64,000 nt of DNA, from assembly GCA_947630595.1 (NCBI GenBank), contig CANRIG010000005.1, positions 1 through 64,000 of the forward strand. The letters are read 5' to 3'. Position 1 is the first letter of the stretch. Every line of letters starts with the position of its first letter. This DNA comes from an uncultured Lachnospiraceae bacterium. Its GTDB lineage: Bacteria > Bacillota > Clostridia > Lachnospirales > Lachnospiraceae. The position numbers were made by a program, and so were the translations under genes. The notes below the pieces were generated by a model, which searched no databases, was not told where the DNA came from, and worked only from the letters and a program-made list of their open reading frames with translations. This document shows, piece by piece, positions 27,306 through 36,447 of this stretch.

Positions 27306-29858
27306 TCACGCCTTCTTCGCCATATAGGCCTCCAGCAGTCCGACCACCTCGTCCACATTGATCGGCTTGGCGGTGTGCGCGTTCATGCCGCACTCCAGAC
27401 AGCGCTTCACGTCGTCGGAGAACGCGTCGGCGCTCATGGCGATGATCGGAATCTCCGCCGCGTCCGCCCGCTCCAGGCTGCGGATCGCCTGCGTGGCCTC
27501 GTACCCGTTCATGACCGGCATGCGGATATCCATCAGGATCGCGTCGTACCAGCCCGGCGGGGTGTCCCGGAACCGTTCCAGACAGATCTGTCCGTTTTCG
27601 GCCCGCTCCAGCTCGAGGCCCATCACCGAGAGCAGCTCCTCCGCGATCTCCCAGTTGAGGTCGTTGTCCTCCGCCACCAGTACCCGGCGGCCGCTTAAGT
27701 CAGCCGCCCGCTCCTCCTCCGGCTGCCCGGCCTCCTGCGGGGCTTCGCCGAAGGACTTAAGCGCATAGTAGAGCGTGGAGCGGAACAGCGGCTTGGAAAT
27801 GGAACCGTCCGCGCCCGCGGCCCGCGCCTGCTCCTCAATCTCGCTCCAGTCGGCCGCGGAGATGATCAGCAGAGAGGAGGCGTCGCCGCAGATTTCCCGG
27901 ATTTTGCGGGCGGCGGAAATGCCGTCGATTCCCGGCAGCCTCCAGTCCAGCAGAATCACATGGTAATCCGCGCCGTGCCGGCGGCGCTCCTGCACGCGCT
28001 CCAGCGCCTGTTCCCCGTCCAAAACGTACTCCGCCCGGCAGCCGATGGACTGCAGCGTCGCCACAGCGCTCTCGCACAGCAGTTCGTCGTCGTCGACCAG
28101 CAGAATCTCCCACGGCGGCAGGCACATCTCCTCCTCTTTCACCAGAGATTTCTCCAGATCCAGCGTGACGTGGAACTCCGTGCCTTTGCCCGGCTCGCTT
28201 TCCACCTCGATCGTGCCGCCCATCGCGTCCACGATGTATTTCGTGATCGTCATGCCGAGGCCCGCGCCCTCGGTCTTCTGCACCCGGGTGTTGTCCTCCC
28301 GGGCAAACGATTCAAATATTTTTTCCTGAAACTCCGCCGACATGCCGATGCCGGTGTCCCGCACCCGCAGGTGCACCCGGATCCGCTCCTCCCCCGCCGG
28401 CGAGGCCTCCTCAAAGAGAACCGCATGGATCGAGCCGCCCTCCGGGGTGAATTTGATCGCGTTGCCCAGCAGGTTCAGCAGAATCTGGTTCAGGCGGATG
28501 CTGTCGCAGTACACGTGCTCCACCGGAATATCGTAAACGTAAACGTCGAAGCGCTGCCCCTTGGCATTCACCTGCGGCTGCACGATGTTGACAATGCCCT
28601 GCATGATTTCCTGCAGCGAAACCTGCTCCATGTGGAGCGTCAGCTTGCCGCTCTCGATCTTCGACATGTCGAGGATATCGTTGATCAGGCCCAGAAGGTG
28701 GCGGCTGGACAGCGATATTTTTTTGAGGCAGTTCTGCACCTGCTGCCGGTTGTCCAGATTGGCGCTGGCAATCGCCGTCATACCCACGATGCCGTTCATC
28801 GGCGTGCGGATGTCGTGGCTCATGTTGGAGAGAAACTCGCTCTTGGCCCGGTTGGCGCGCTCGGCGCTCATGCGGGCCTCGTCCAGCTCGTTCATCTGCC
28901 GCCGCATCAGCCGGATGTACCAGAAAAATACCACCAGCAGCGCCAGCAGAATCAGCAGGCAGCTTCCCACCGCGGACCAGCCCCACTCCTGTTCCAGCCG
29001 GTCGACCGTCTGGTTCAGTTTGCCGTGCGGCATGAAAAACAGCAGATACCAGCTCGAATAGGGCAGGCTGACCGCATACAGGTTGCGCAGCTCCCCGTCG
29101 ATCGAAAATTCGCTGGCGTAGCTCTCATTCTCCGCCATCGCCGCCTGAATCTCCGCCACATACGCCTCCGCGTCCTTGCCGTCTATCGTATCGTAGCGAT
29201 CCCGCACCCGCTGGAAATAGTTTTCATCTTCCACGTCGTAATCGCGGATCACGAAGCTGCCGTCGCGCCGGATGATGAAGTAGTAAATCAGGGCGCGGTC
29301 GAGCTCCAGCGAGAGCGTGCTGCGGATGTAGCCGAGCGGCAGCGCCACCACCAGGGCCCTGCTCTGCGTACCGCCGGAGGCATAGACCGCCGGAATCCCG
29401 ATCACCAGCAGGTCGTTCCCCGCGCCGTCATGCCCGGTCGTCAGGATTTCCTGGCCACCGCCGACGGACTCCTGAAACTGCTCCGGTTCGTCCACCTCGA
29501 CCTGGCTTCCGAAAATCATCTGAAAACTCCCGTCCTCCATATAAAACGCCAGATGGTCGAAGCCGCGCAGCCGCGCGCCGTAGCTGAGGGCGACGCGCAC
29601 CGCGTTTTCATTTTTTCCGCTTCCCGGAGGCTCGGAATCCACCAGCACCCGCGCCTGCGACATGCGCAGCTCGATGGCGGTGCCGAAATGGGCCGCGGCC
29701 TGCTCGCTCATGCCGGACATATAGATGGAGCCGATTTCACTGATTGCGTCCGCCCCGCGCCGGTTCATCCGCATCACCAGATAGGAAAACACCAGGATAC
29801 ACAGAATTGAGATGCAGACAAGATTGATTACAAGCATACGCGTCGTTTTGTTTCGCAT
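27306..29858 (-). CDS. Hybrid sensor histidine kinase with two receiver domains
   Basis: An 850-residue membrane kinase. A transmembrane helix (about 9-30), a 260-residue extracellular sensor region of Cache type, a second helix (295-316), a dimerisation/phosphoacceptor domain with H348 in SHDIRTPMNG, an ATPase domain (NLLGNAIKF 462-470, DTGIGM 501-506, GAGLGM 531-536), then two receivers. Receiver 1 has VDDD (588-591) and phospho-site D638; receiver 2 has AEDND (729-733) and D777. No DNA-binding output domain and no separate response regulator nearby, so the output is unknown. Its gene leads a block with a binding lipoprotein and an SH3 protein. Confidence 0.9.
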   Translation of the reverse strand: MRNKTTRMLVINLVCISILCILVFSYLVMRMNRRGADAISEIGSIYMSGMSEQAAAHFGTAIELRMSQARVLVDSEPPGSGKNENAVRVALSYGARLRGFDHLAFYMEDGSFQMIFGSQVEVDEPEQFQESVGGGQEILTTGHDGAGNDLLVIGIPAVYASGGTQSRALVVALPLGYIRSTLSLELDRALIYYFIIRRDGSFVIRDYDVEDENYFQRVRDRYDTIDGKDAEAYVAEIQAAMAENESYASEFSIDGELRNLYAVSLPYSSWYLLFFMPHGKLNQTVDRLEQEWGWSAVGSCLLILLALLVVFFWYIRLMRRQMNELDEARMSAERANRAKSEFLSNMSHDIRTPMNGIVGMTAIASANLDNRQQVQNCLKKISLSSRHLLGLINDILDMSKIESGKLTLHMEQVSLQEIMQGIVNIVQPQVNAKGQRFDVYVYDIPVEHVYCDSIRLNQILLNLLGNAIKFTPEGGSIHAVLFEEASPAGEERIRVHLRVRDTGIGMSAEFQEKIFESFAREDNTRVQKTEGAGLGMTITKYIVDAMGGTIEVESEPGKGTEFHVTLDLEKSLVKEEEMCLPPWEILLVDDDELLCESAVATLQSIGCRAEYVLDGEQALERVQERRRHGADYHVILLDWRLPGIDGISAARKIREICGDASSLLIISAADWSEIEEQARAAGADGSISKPLFRSTLYYALKSFGEAPQEAGQPEEERAADLSGRRVLVAEDNDLNWEIAEELLSVMGLELERAENGQICLERFRDTPPGWYDAILMDIRMPVMNGYEATQAIRSLERADAAEIPIIAMSADAFSDDVKRCLECGMNAHTAKPINVDEVVGLLEAYMAKKA

Positions 29859-29955
29859 AAGATTTCCCTCTTGCTTTATGTATAAATGATCGGTAAGACC
29901 GTATATTTTTCATTTTCGCTATCAGTGTACCATATCTTGTTTAAAAGTAAAAGAC

Positions 29956-29996
29956 AAAAAAACGGCACGGCTTTCGATTCTCCGAAAACCATGCCG
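29956..29996 (-). terminator. Terminator after the amino-acid binding-protein gene
   Basis: A 14-bp stem (29963-29976 with 29983-29996, two wobble pairs, loop ATTCTC) followed on the minus strand by seven T. It ends the gene at 30008 and insulates the kinase block. Confidence 0.85.
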
Positions 29997-30007
29997 CCCG
30001 CCGTTTC

Positions 30008-30847
30008 TTATTCCGCAGCTGACTCAGCTTCCGCCAGCTCGGTCTCTGCTGCCGCCGGAGCCGGCGCAACATTTTCCAGAGCTACGATGTCCGTTGCGCT
30101 GTATTTCTCAGCGATCGCCGATACTGTGCCGTTCTCAGCCAGCGTCGCCAGCGCCTCGTTCACCGTGTCTCTCATTTCCGCATTGTCTGTGCTGAAAGCC
30201 ACGCCGCAAAGGCCGTCCTCTTTCAGGCTCTCGGAAAGGATGCGGTAACCCTCCGTTGTTCCCACGTAGTATCTCGCAACCCCGTCATCCTCCACGATTG
30301 CGTCCACGTTGTTGTTGATCAGCGCCATAAACTCGTTGGTCGTGTTCGCGAACTGCCAGATCCTGTCGAACGATGCGCCGAGCTCCGCATGAGCTCCGCC
30401 CTCGCTGATCAGGTCCAGAGAGGAGCTTGCCGACTGAACGCCTACCACCTTGCCTGCCAGATCCGCCAGGGTCTGAATGTCCGAGTCCTCCTTCACCAGC
30501 ACCACGGTGCCGCTGTTCATATACGGATCCGTCCATGCGTAGCCGTCCTCGCGGCCTTCGATCGCGTATGCGCTCCAGATGCAGTCGATCTCGCCGGACG
30601 CCAGCACGTCGTCCCTGGAATCCCACACCAGCGGAGCCGGTATAAACTCCCAGCCTTCCAGCTCGGCAACTGCCTTCGCCAGGTCAACGTCAAAGCCCGT
30701 GTACTCGCCGTCCACATCCATGTAGCTGTACGGCGGGAACTCCGCGTCGAAACCGACCTTAAAGGTCCCCGCTGCGAGGCATGCGGAGGACACCGCCATG
30801 GATGCAACCGCCGCGCAGGCCACCGCCGTCAATAAGTTTCTCTTCAT
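30008..30847 (-). CDS. Amino-acid-type ABC transporter binding protein, orphan
   Basis: A 279-residue family 3 solute-binding protein (polar amino acids or cystine). It has a signal peptide ending in ACLAAG without a lipobox, then the family opening FKVGFDAEFPPYSYMD and GFDVDLAKAVAELEGWE. AGGAGGTGTTTGTT precedes the start. The C-terminus is a Glu/Ala-rich tail. No permease or ATPase lies beside it and a terminator follows, so it is an orphan that must use a transporter encoded elsewhere or act as a sensor. Confidence 0.88.
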   Translation of the reverse strand: MKRNLLTAVACAAVASMAVSSACLAAGTFKVGFDAEFPPYSYMDVDGEYTGFDVDLAKAVAELEGWEFIPAPLVWDSRDDVLASGEIDCIWSAYAIEGREDGYAWTDPYMNSGTVVLVKEDSDIQTLADLAGKVVGVQSASSSLDLISEGGAHAELGASFDRIWQFANTTNEFMALINNNVDAIVEDDGVARYYVGTTEGYRILSESLKEDGLCGVAFSTDNAEMRDTVNEALATLAENGTVSAIAEKYSATDIVALENVAPAPAAAETELAEAESAAE

Positions 30848-30907
30848 AACAAACACCTCCTGCTGTAACATGTTTCAAAAATCCACGTAATTCTCTGTAA
30901 AATAGAA

Positions 30908-30933
30908 GCCGCCTGGAGAGTTCCCCAGGCAGC
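30908..30933 (-). terminator. Probable terminator of the LplABC-type operon
   Basis: GCCGCCTGG (30908-30916) pairs with CCAGGCAGC (30925-30933), one wobble, with an 8-base loop, followed on the minus strand by TTCTATTTT. It lies about 50 bases after the binding-protein gene at 30986. Confidence 0.55.
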
Positions 30934-30985
30934 CTCTCTTAATCGTAATAAGGAAGAGAATATTTCAAATCATTTCAATGCTTGA

Positions 30986-32617
30986 TTATTCTGCCTCTGA
31001 TGCCGCATATGCGTCATAGTATTTCTGCTCGATTGCAAGATATTCGCTCAGGCCATATGCCTCAAGGTCAGACTGGAACTGCTCCCATGCAGCGTCGTCA
31101 AAGCCGTTCATGATCCAGTCGGATCTGGTTGCGTTGATGGTCTTGTTCAGGTCTGCCTCCAGGTTGGAGAGCTGCTCGGTGTCTTCCTGGCTCATGAACA
31201 CGTTCGGGAATACGTTGTCGTTGTGCATTTCCGGTGTGTAGATGTCCTTGATCCAGTCAAGACGATACTGAGCGTCGTCCGGGCAGGTTACATATACGCC
31301 GTAGTACTCGTCGAGCACTGCCAGAGGTCCTGCTACGTTCTCAGCTTCACGCACTTCGACAGGAGAAGCGTCGCCCAGCGGAGCGTGCTGCAGCATCGGC
31401 TCGCCGTTCTCATTCTCGCCAAGCTCAAAGATATCGAAATCGTCGTCCTCACCGTAGGTACCCCAGTTGTTCTGCGGGGACTGGAACGGATCATACATCA
31501 GGTCGATCCAGCGGCATACCATCTCCGGATCCTCAGCGATTGCCGTTACAACACAGCGGCCGCGGTCGTAACCGCTCGTGAAGGAACCGTTCTCCGGGGT
31601 GATGTTCTTGGTGTCTGCCTCAAGCGGAGGAAGCGGAACCCAGCCGTCCAGCGTAGCAATGTTGCCTACATCCCAGCTGAAGCATACGCCGTAACGTCCG
31701 GATTTACCCTTTGCTACGTAAGTGGACCAGTCCTGTGTGAACGCTTCGGGGTCGATCAGGTTCTCTGCGTACAGCTCATGCAGCCATGCCATACCCTTCT
31801 TGAAGCCCTCGGTGGTCGCGGTGGAGATCACCTGTCCGTCGTTGGTTACTGCAATATGTCTGCCCTGGTCGCAGTCGCCATAGCCTTCGCCAAAGCCGTT
31901 GATCAAAAGCGCCGGGTCCTGGTTGCCGTCGTTTACGATGCAGGACATCGGGATGATGTCGCCGTCGATGCCGAACTCAGCCTTGATCTTGTCCGCATTG
32001 TCGCGGAACGCGATCAGGACATCCTTGAACTCGTCCACCGTGGTCGGCACTTCAAGGCCGAGGAAGTCGAGCCATGCTTTGTTGATGAACGGCATATCGC
32101 CGACGGTCTGGATTGCGGTCTTGCCGGAACCGAGCTGCTCGATCCACGGGAAGGACCAGATATTGCCGTTTACATCCGTCGTCATTGCCTTGTACTCCGG
32201 GAATTTCTCGTATACTGCGCTCAGGTTCGGCATGATCTCCGGGGTGATGTAATCATTCAGCGGAATGATTGCGCCGAAATCGCCGTATCTGAGCAGGTCA
32301 CTGTCTGAAAAGCCTGCGGTGAAGATGAAATCGGTCAGGTTCTTCGGGCTGGACATCGTGGTCTGGATCTTCTCACTCCACTGGCTGTTCGGGATGGCTG
32401 TCCACTCGATGTGCACGTTGGATTTCTCCTCAAGTCTCTTGAAGATCGTGCGGTTGTTCGGATCGGACTCCGTGCTGTCCGGGTAGCTGATCAGGCCTGT
32501 CAGGGTGACGGTATCCTCAACCGGGAAGAAGTCCTCCGCCATAGCGGTCATTCCGACGGATGCCACCATAGCTGCTGCCAGCGTGGCTGCGATCATGCTC
32601 TTTGCAAATTTTCTCAT
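30986..32617 (-). CDS. Extracellular solute-binding protein, LplA/YtcQ type
   Basis: A 543-residue binding protein, longer than MalE types, as usual for systems with LplB/LplC permeases. Signal peptide MRKFAKSMIAATLAAAMVAS ends in AMA-E with no lipobox. AAGGAGATTTGCA precedes the start. It is third in the operon after two permease genes (33606, 32692). Related systems import complex plant or host oligosaccharides; the divergent YesL-type gene and the downstream GH32 enzyme hint at a fructoside or other oligosaccharide, but the ligand is not readable. Confidence 0.88.
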   Translation of the reverse strand: MRKFAKSMIAATLAAAMVASVGMTAMAEDFFPVEDTVTLTGLISYPDSTESDPNNRTIFKRLEEKSNVHIEWTAIPNSQWSEKIQTTMSSPKNLTDFIFTAGFSDSDLLRYGDFGAIIPLNDYITPEIMPNLSAVYEKFPEYKAMTTDVNGNIWSFPWIEQLGSGKTAIQTVGDMPFINKAWLDFLGLEVPTTVDEFKDVLIAFRDNADKIKAEFGIDGDIIPMSCIVNDGNQDPALLINGFGEGYGDCDQGRHIAVTNDGQVISTATTEGFKKGMAWLHELYAENLIDPEAFTQDWSTYVAKGKSGRYGVCFSWDVGNIATLDGWVPLPPLEADTKNITPENGSFTSGYDRGRCVVTAIAEDPEMVCRWIDLMYDPFQSPQNNWGTYGEDDDFDIFELGENENGEPMLQHAPLGDASPVEVREAENVAGPLAVLDEYYGVYVTCPDDAQYRLDWIKDIYTPEMHNDNVFPNVFMSQEDTEQLSNLEADLNKTINATRSDWIMNGFDDAAWEQFQSDLEAYGLSEYLAIEQKYYDAYAASEAE

Positions 32618-32691
32618 TGCAAATCTCCTTTCTTGTTTGAAATGTGTTTGTTTTATGTTGCTTAAAATTAAAATTAAAACCCTGCGTAACA

Positions 32692-33591
32692 TCAGCCCTT
32701 GATGGAACCTGCCATGATGCCGCTGTCGAAATACTTCTGGAAGAACGGGTACATCACGATCAGCGGCAAGCTGGATACGATGATGGTCGCGTATTTCAGA
32801 AGCTCGGCGAGCTGTGCGCGGGCCGCCGTACTCTGCATATCAGAGATCATGCCCGACTCCGGCTGGTTCTGAATCAGGATGGAACGAAGCACGAGCTGCA
32901 GAGGCTGCTTGTTCGCGTCGTTCAAATAAATCAATGCGTCAAAGTAGCTGTTCCACATACCGACGAACTGCCACAGCGCCAGCACTGCGATCACCGGCGT
33001 ACATACCGGGAGCAGGATGCGGAAGAAGAATACGATCTCGGTCGCGCCGTCGACGCTGGCCGCTTCCTTCAGGTCGTTCGGGATACCCTGATAGTACGTT
33101 CTCGCGATGATCATGTTCCACACGCTGAACGCGCCCGGAAGGATGATCGCCCACATGCTGTCCAGAAGACCGAGGCTGCTGATCAGCAAGTAGGTCGGGA
33201 TCAGGCCGCCGCCGAAGAACATCGTGATGACGAAGATGACATTGATGAAGCCTCTGCCCTTGAAGTCCGTCCTGGACATCGGGTATGCTGCGAGCAGCGT
33301 AACCGCGACAGACACAAAGGTAAACACCAGGGAATAAATCACTGCGTTCTTGAAACCGATCCAGATCTGGGCGTTGGACATAACTCTCTGGTACGCCGTC
33401 AGCGTCCACTTCTCAAGGTCAAACACGATACCCTTGTTCTGAAGCGTGATCGGATCCATGAAAGAACCGATAATAATGTAGGCCATAGGAACTATAATGG
33501 CTACTACGAACAGTCCGAGCAGGATATAACCCGTCAGCAGGAGCGCCTTGTCCTGCACGGAATACCGGGCAAATTTACTCTTTTTCTTCAT
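32692..33591 (-). CDS. ABC importer permease, LplC/YtcP type
   Basis: A 299-residue six-helix permease with EAA loop KEAASVDGATEIVFFFRILLPVC and the C-terminal QKYFDSGIMAGSIKG ending that marks the LplC/YtcP subgroup. It starts 14 bases after the partner permease with a GGAGG site. No ATPase gene is present; this subgroup generally relies on a shared MsmX-type ATPase. Confidence 0.92.
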   Translation of the reverse strand: MKKKSKFARYSVQDKALLLTGYILLGLFVVAIIVPMAYIIIGSFMDPITLQNKGIVFDLEKWTLTAYQRVMSNAQIWIGFKNAVIYSLVFTFVSVAVTLLAAYPMSRTDFKGRGFINVIFVITMFFGGGLIPTYLLISSLGLLDSMWAIILPGAFSVWNMIIARTYYQGIPNDLKEAASVDGATEIVFFFRILLPVCTPVIAVLALWQFVGMWNSYFDALIYLNDANKQPLQLVLRSILIQNQPESGMISDMQSTAARAQLAELLKYATIIVSSLPLIVMYPFFQKYFDSGIMAGSIKG

Positions 33592-33605
33592 AATTTGCGC
33601 CTCCT

Positions 33606-34547
33606 TTATAGTCCCTTGCCGTCATTCATCTTCGCAACGATCTTGTTCACTGCAAGGATGAGGATGACATTGATTACTGTGTTGAACAGGCCGACTGCGG
33701 TTGAGAAGCTGTAGTCACCGTCAAGAAGACCTTTCTTGTATACATATGTAGCGATGATCTCGGAAGTCTTCATGTTCAGGTCCGTCTGCAGAGCGTAAGC
33801 CTTTTCGAAACCGATGCTCATGATATTGCCGGCCTGGAGGATGAACTGGATCACTACCATGTCCTTGATCGCCGGCCACTCAACGGCCTTGATCTGCTGG
33901 AAGATGTTCGCTCCGTCGATGACCGCCGCCTCTTTCAGATCCTGGCTCGCGTTGGACAGAGCCGCCGTGTACATGATGGAACCCCAGCCTGCGCCCTGCC
34001 AGATACCGCTGGCGATGTAGATCGTACGGAATGCCGACGGCATGGTCATGAAGTTGATCTGCGTGCCGAGCAGCATGTTGATCGGGCCGGTCACCGAGAG
34101 GAAGATGCGGACGATACCGCAAAGTACGATGACAGATACAAAGTTCGGCATGTACAGTACCAGCTGGACTTTTTTCTTGATTCCCTTGCTCTCAATCCGG
34201 TTCAGCAGGAATGCCAGCAGGATCGGCATCGGGAATCCCCAGAGCAGTCCGTAAATACTCAGCTTCAGCGTGTTGACCAGGTAGGTCAGGAAGTCTGGCG
34301 AGGAAAGGAATCTCTGGAAATGTTTGAAGCCCACCCATTCACTTGCAAGAATACCCTTGAACGGATTGTAGTTCTTGAAAGCGATCAGGATACCTCCCAT
34401 CGGGAGATACTTGAAGATGATCGTCAGGGCCAGCGCCGGCAACACGAACAGTACATACAACTGCCAGTGCTGTCTCATATAGACCAGCGTGTTGTGAACC
34501 CTGCCTCCTTGTGCTCCGCTTGCGGGAGCAGAAGAATTTGTTTTCAT
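33606..34547 (-). CDS. ABC importer permease, LplB/YteP type
   Basis: A 313-residue permease, first gene of the importer operon. It has the subgroup patterns FKYLPMGGILIAFKNYNPFKGI and EAA loop KEAAVIDGANIFQQIKAVEWPAI. A cytosolic N-terminal extension of about 25 polar residues precedes the first helix. AAAGGAGGAG lies before the ATG. A good promoter is visible at 34661-34689. Confidence 0.92.
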   Translation of the reverse strand: MKTNSSAPASGAQGGRVHNTLVYMRQHWQLYVLFVLPALALTIIFKYLPMGGILIAFKNYNPFKGILASEWVGFKHFQRFLSSPDFLTYLVNTLKLSIYGLLWGFPMPILLAFLLNRIESKGIKKKVQLVLYMPNFVSVIVLCGIVRIFLSVTGPINMLLGTQINFMTMPSAFRTIYIASGIWQGAGWGSIMYTAALSNASQDLKEAAVIDGANIFQQIKAVEWPAIKDMVVIQFILQAGNIMSIGFEKAYALQTDLNMKTSEIIATYVYKKGLLDGDYSFSTAVGLFNTVINVILILAVNKIVAKMNDGKGL

Positions 34548-34660
34548 ATTCTCCTCCTTTCAACAGCGCTCGCTTTTGCATTTGCGCACATTCAGCGCCA
34601 GCTTCTCACACCCTGAATTTGTGCATCTGTAAAATAACGAACCTGTGCTTTGTGCATTTT

Positions 34661-34689
34661 ATAATAGCAAATGTAAAAATATATGTCAA
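34661..34689 (-). promoter_or_regulatory. Predicted promoter of the LplBC-SBP operon
   Basis: On the minus strand a consensus TTGACA (34684-34689), a 17-base spacer and TATTAT (34661-34666), about 115 bases before the permease start. The rest of the 424-base divergent region is AT-rich without a gene. Confidence 0.75.
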
Positions 34690-34842
34690 TAACATTTTTC
34701 ACAGTTTGACTATAATTTTTATTTATTTTTTAGAAAGATGGTCAATTCGCCTCCGCCTTCTGGAAAGAATCACCGAAATTATTTTCTGTTTTAGACAAAC
34801 ATTTAAGCAAATTGATATAAATTATTCCGTGCTTTTTTACAT

Positions 34843-34871
34843 TTGACACCCCGCATGGAATGTTGTATAAT
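34843..34871 (+). promoter_or_regulatory. Consensus promoter of the YesL gene
   Basis: Perfect TTGACA (34843-34848), 17-base spacer and perfect TATAAT (34866-34871). The -35 box lies inside a 17-base string, TTTTTTACATTTGACAC, repeated at the LacI-gene promoter near 38270. Confidence 0.85.
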
Positions 34872-34971
34872 TGAGACAATAATCCTTGTTTGTTCAATGT
34901 GCACATATTTTGCGCAGTCAAAAATGTAAAAACAGTCACAATCGACAATTTTATAAACAGGAGGGATATTT

Positions 34972-35631
34972 ATGCATGGGATTCTGAATCCGGACAATCC
35001 GGTCATGCGCTTTATTACCAGAATTGTGTACAGCGTTTACCTGAATATTCTGTGGTTTATCTGCTGCATCCCCATCGTCACGGCGGGCGCGTCCACCACG
35101 GCGCTGTTCTATGTGTCGCTGAAAATGGTCAAAAACGAGGAGGGCAACGTCGGCAGCCAGTTTTTCCGGGCCTTCCGCGAGAATTTCCGCTTCGCCACAA
35201 AGGTCTGGCTGATCATGCTGGCGCTGGGCATCGCCCTCGGCGTCGACGGCTTTGTACTTTATCATATGCGTTTTGAAAACTGGTTCTGGACGGTGCTGAC
35301 CGCCGTGTTCCTCGTGGCCGTGGTGGCGTACCTCATCGTTGCGATGTACATTTTCCCGCTGATGGCCCGCTTTGAAAACACCATCCCCATGATGTTTCTC
35401 AACTCCATCATGATCGGGATGCGTTTCCTGCTCTGCACCGCGCTGATGGCGCTCATCTATTTCGCCATGGCTTTCATTATTATCAATGTGTTCACGCCGG
35501 CCGTCGTGTTCGGCGAGGGGCTCTGCGCGTTTTTGTGCTCCTATTTCCTGTCGCGTATCCTGGCGATGTGCGAGCCGCGCGAGGAGACGGCCCCGGACGG
35601 ACAGCCTGAGGAGCTGCCGGAGGAAGAATGA
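34972..35631 (+). CDS. YesL family (DUF624) membrane protein
   Basis: A 219-residue protein with about five transmembrane helices and the family pattern NPVMRFITRIVYSVYLNILW and WFICCIPIVTAGASTTALFY near the N-terminus. YesL proteins are commonly encoded beside LplB/LplC-type sugar importers, as here, and are thought to assist them, but their role is unknown. AGGAGGG lies upstream of the ATG. Its stop overlaps the next start (ATGA), so the two are coupled. Confidence 0.88.
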   Translation: MHGILNPDNPVMRFITRIVYSVYLNILWFICCIPIVTAGASTTALFYVSLKMVKNEEGNVGSQFFRAFRENFRFATKVWLIMLALGIALGVDGFVLYHMRFENWFWTVLTAVFLVAVVAYLIVAMYIFPLMARFENTIPMMFLNSIMIGMRFLLCTALMALIYFAMAFIIINVFTPAVVFGEGLCAFLCSYFLSRILAMCEPREETAPDGQPEELPEEE

Positions 35632-36416
35632 AAGAGTTCGGACCAAAAGAAAGGAAGATGCCTGTGGATGAAAAAAAAGCGCCGCACCGCAGCCTCGAGT
35701 CCCTGACGGAAAAGGAAAAATGGGACAGCATGAGCAATGCGCGGCGGGCGCAGTACATATGGGATTACTACAAGCTGCCGATCGCGGTGGGCCTCATCCT
35801 TCTGTATATGATCGGCTACACCGTCTACCGCCATGTGACCCACAAGGACACCGTCCTGTACACGGCCCTGATCAACGTCAGCGTCGGGAGCGACCTGGAA
35901 GCACAGCTCGGCGAGGGGTTTCTGGCGGACCAGGGAGTCGATACCTCCAAAAATACGCTCAGCCTCTATACCGGCTGGTACCTGACCGACGACGAGATGA
36001 ACGAGTACCACGAGTACACGTATGCCACGCGGATGAAGGTGCTGGCCGCCCTCGACAGCGAGCAGCTCGACGTGGTGCTCATGAACCGGGAAGCCTTCGA
36101 CGCGTTTGCGCAGAATGGCTACCTATATAATATAGAAGAACTGCTGCAGGAAACCGATCCCGCCCTGTATGAAAAGCTAAAGGATGCCGTCGTTTCCAAT
36201 ATGGAGATTCTGGAGGACAATGCGGAAGACATGGTGTTTGACTCCACTCTGGAGTACGTTTCCGAGACGACGGAATATCCGATGGCGATCGACCTGTCGG
36301 AGGCGGGCATGATCCGGGACGCGGGCTTTGAGGACACGGTGTACTTCGGCATCGTCGGCAACACGCCCCGCAGGGACACCGCCGTCGCCTATCTGCGTTA
36401 TCTGTTTGCATTTTAA
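35628..36416 (+). CDS. Single-pass membrane protein of unknown function
   Basis: A 262-residue protein: a charged cytosolic N-terminus (about 1-58), one transmembrane helix (LPIAVGLILLYMIGYTVY, about 50-67) and an acidic extracellular domain of about 190 residues. It overlaps the YesL stop by 4 bases, with GGAGGAAG as ribosome site. The outer part has scattered similarity in plan to a binding-protein lobe (DVVLMNREAFDAFAQNGYLYNIEELL and later SLEYVSETTEYP-like strand), so a truncated solute-binding fold is possible. I cannot assign a function. Linkage suggests a part in the same sugar uptake system. Confidence 0.7.
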   Translation: MKEFGPKERKMPVDEKKAPHRSLESLTEKEKWDSMSNARRAQYIWDYYKLPIAVGLILLYMIGYTVYRHVTHKDTVLYTALINVSVGSDLEAQLGEGFLADQGVDTSKNTLSLYTGWYLTDDEMNEYHEYTYATRMKVLAALDSEQLDVVLMNREAFDAFAQNGYLYNIEELLQETDPALYEKLKDAVVSNMEILEDNAEDMVFDSTLEYVSETTEYPMAIDLSEAGMIRDAGFEDTVYFGIVGNTPRRDTAVAYLRYLFAF

Positions 36417-36439
36417 AAGGCTGCCGGAGCAGCCTTTTT
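36415..36439. terminator. Bidirectional terminator
   Basis: AAAAGGCTGC and GCAGCCTTTTT flank a CGGA loop. It serves the YesL pair on the plus strand and the convergent GH32 gene on the minus strand. Confidence 0.85.
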
Positions 36440-36447
36440 GCTTTTCA

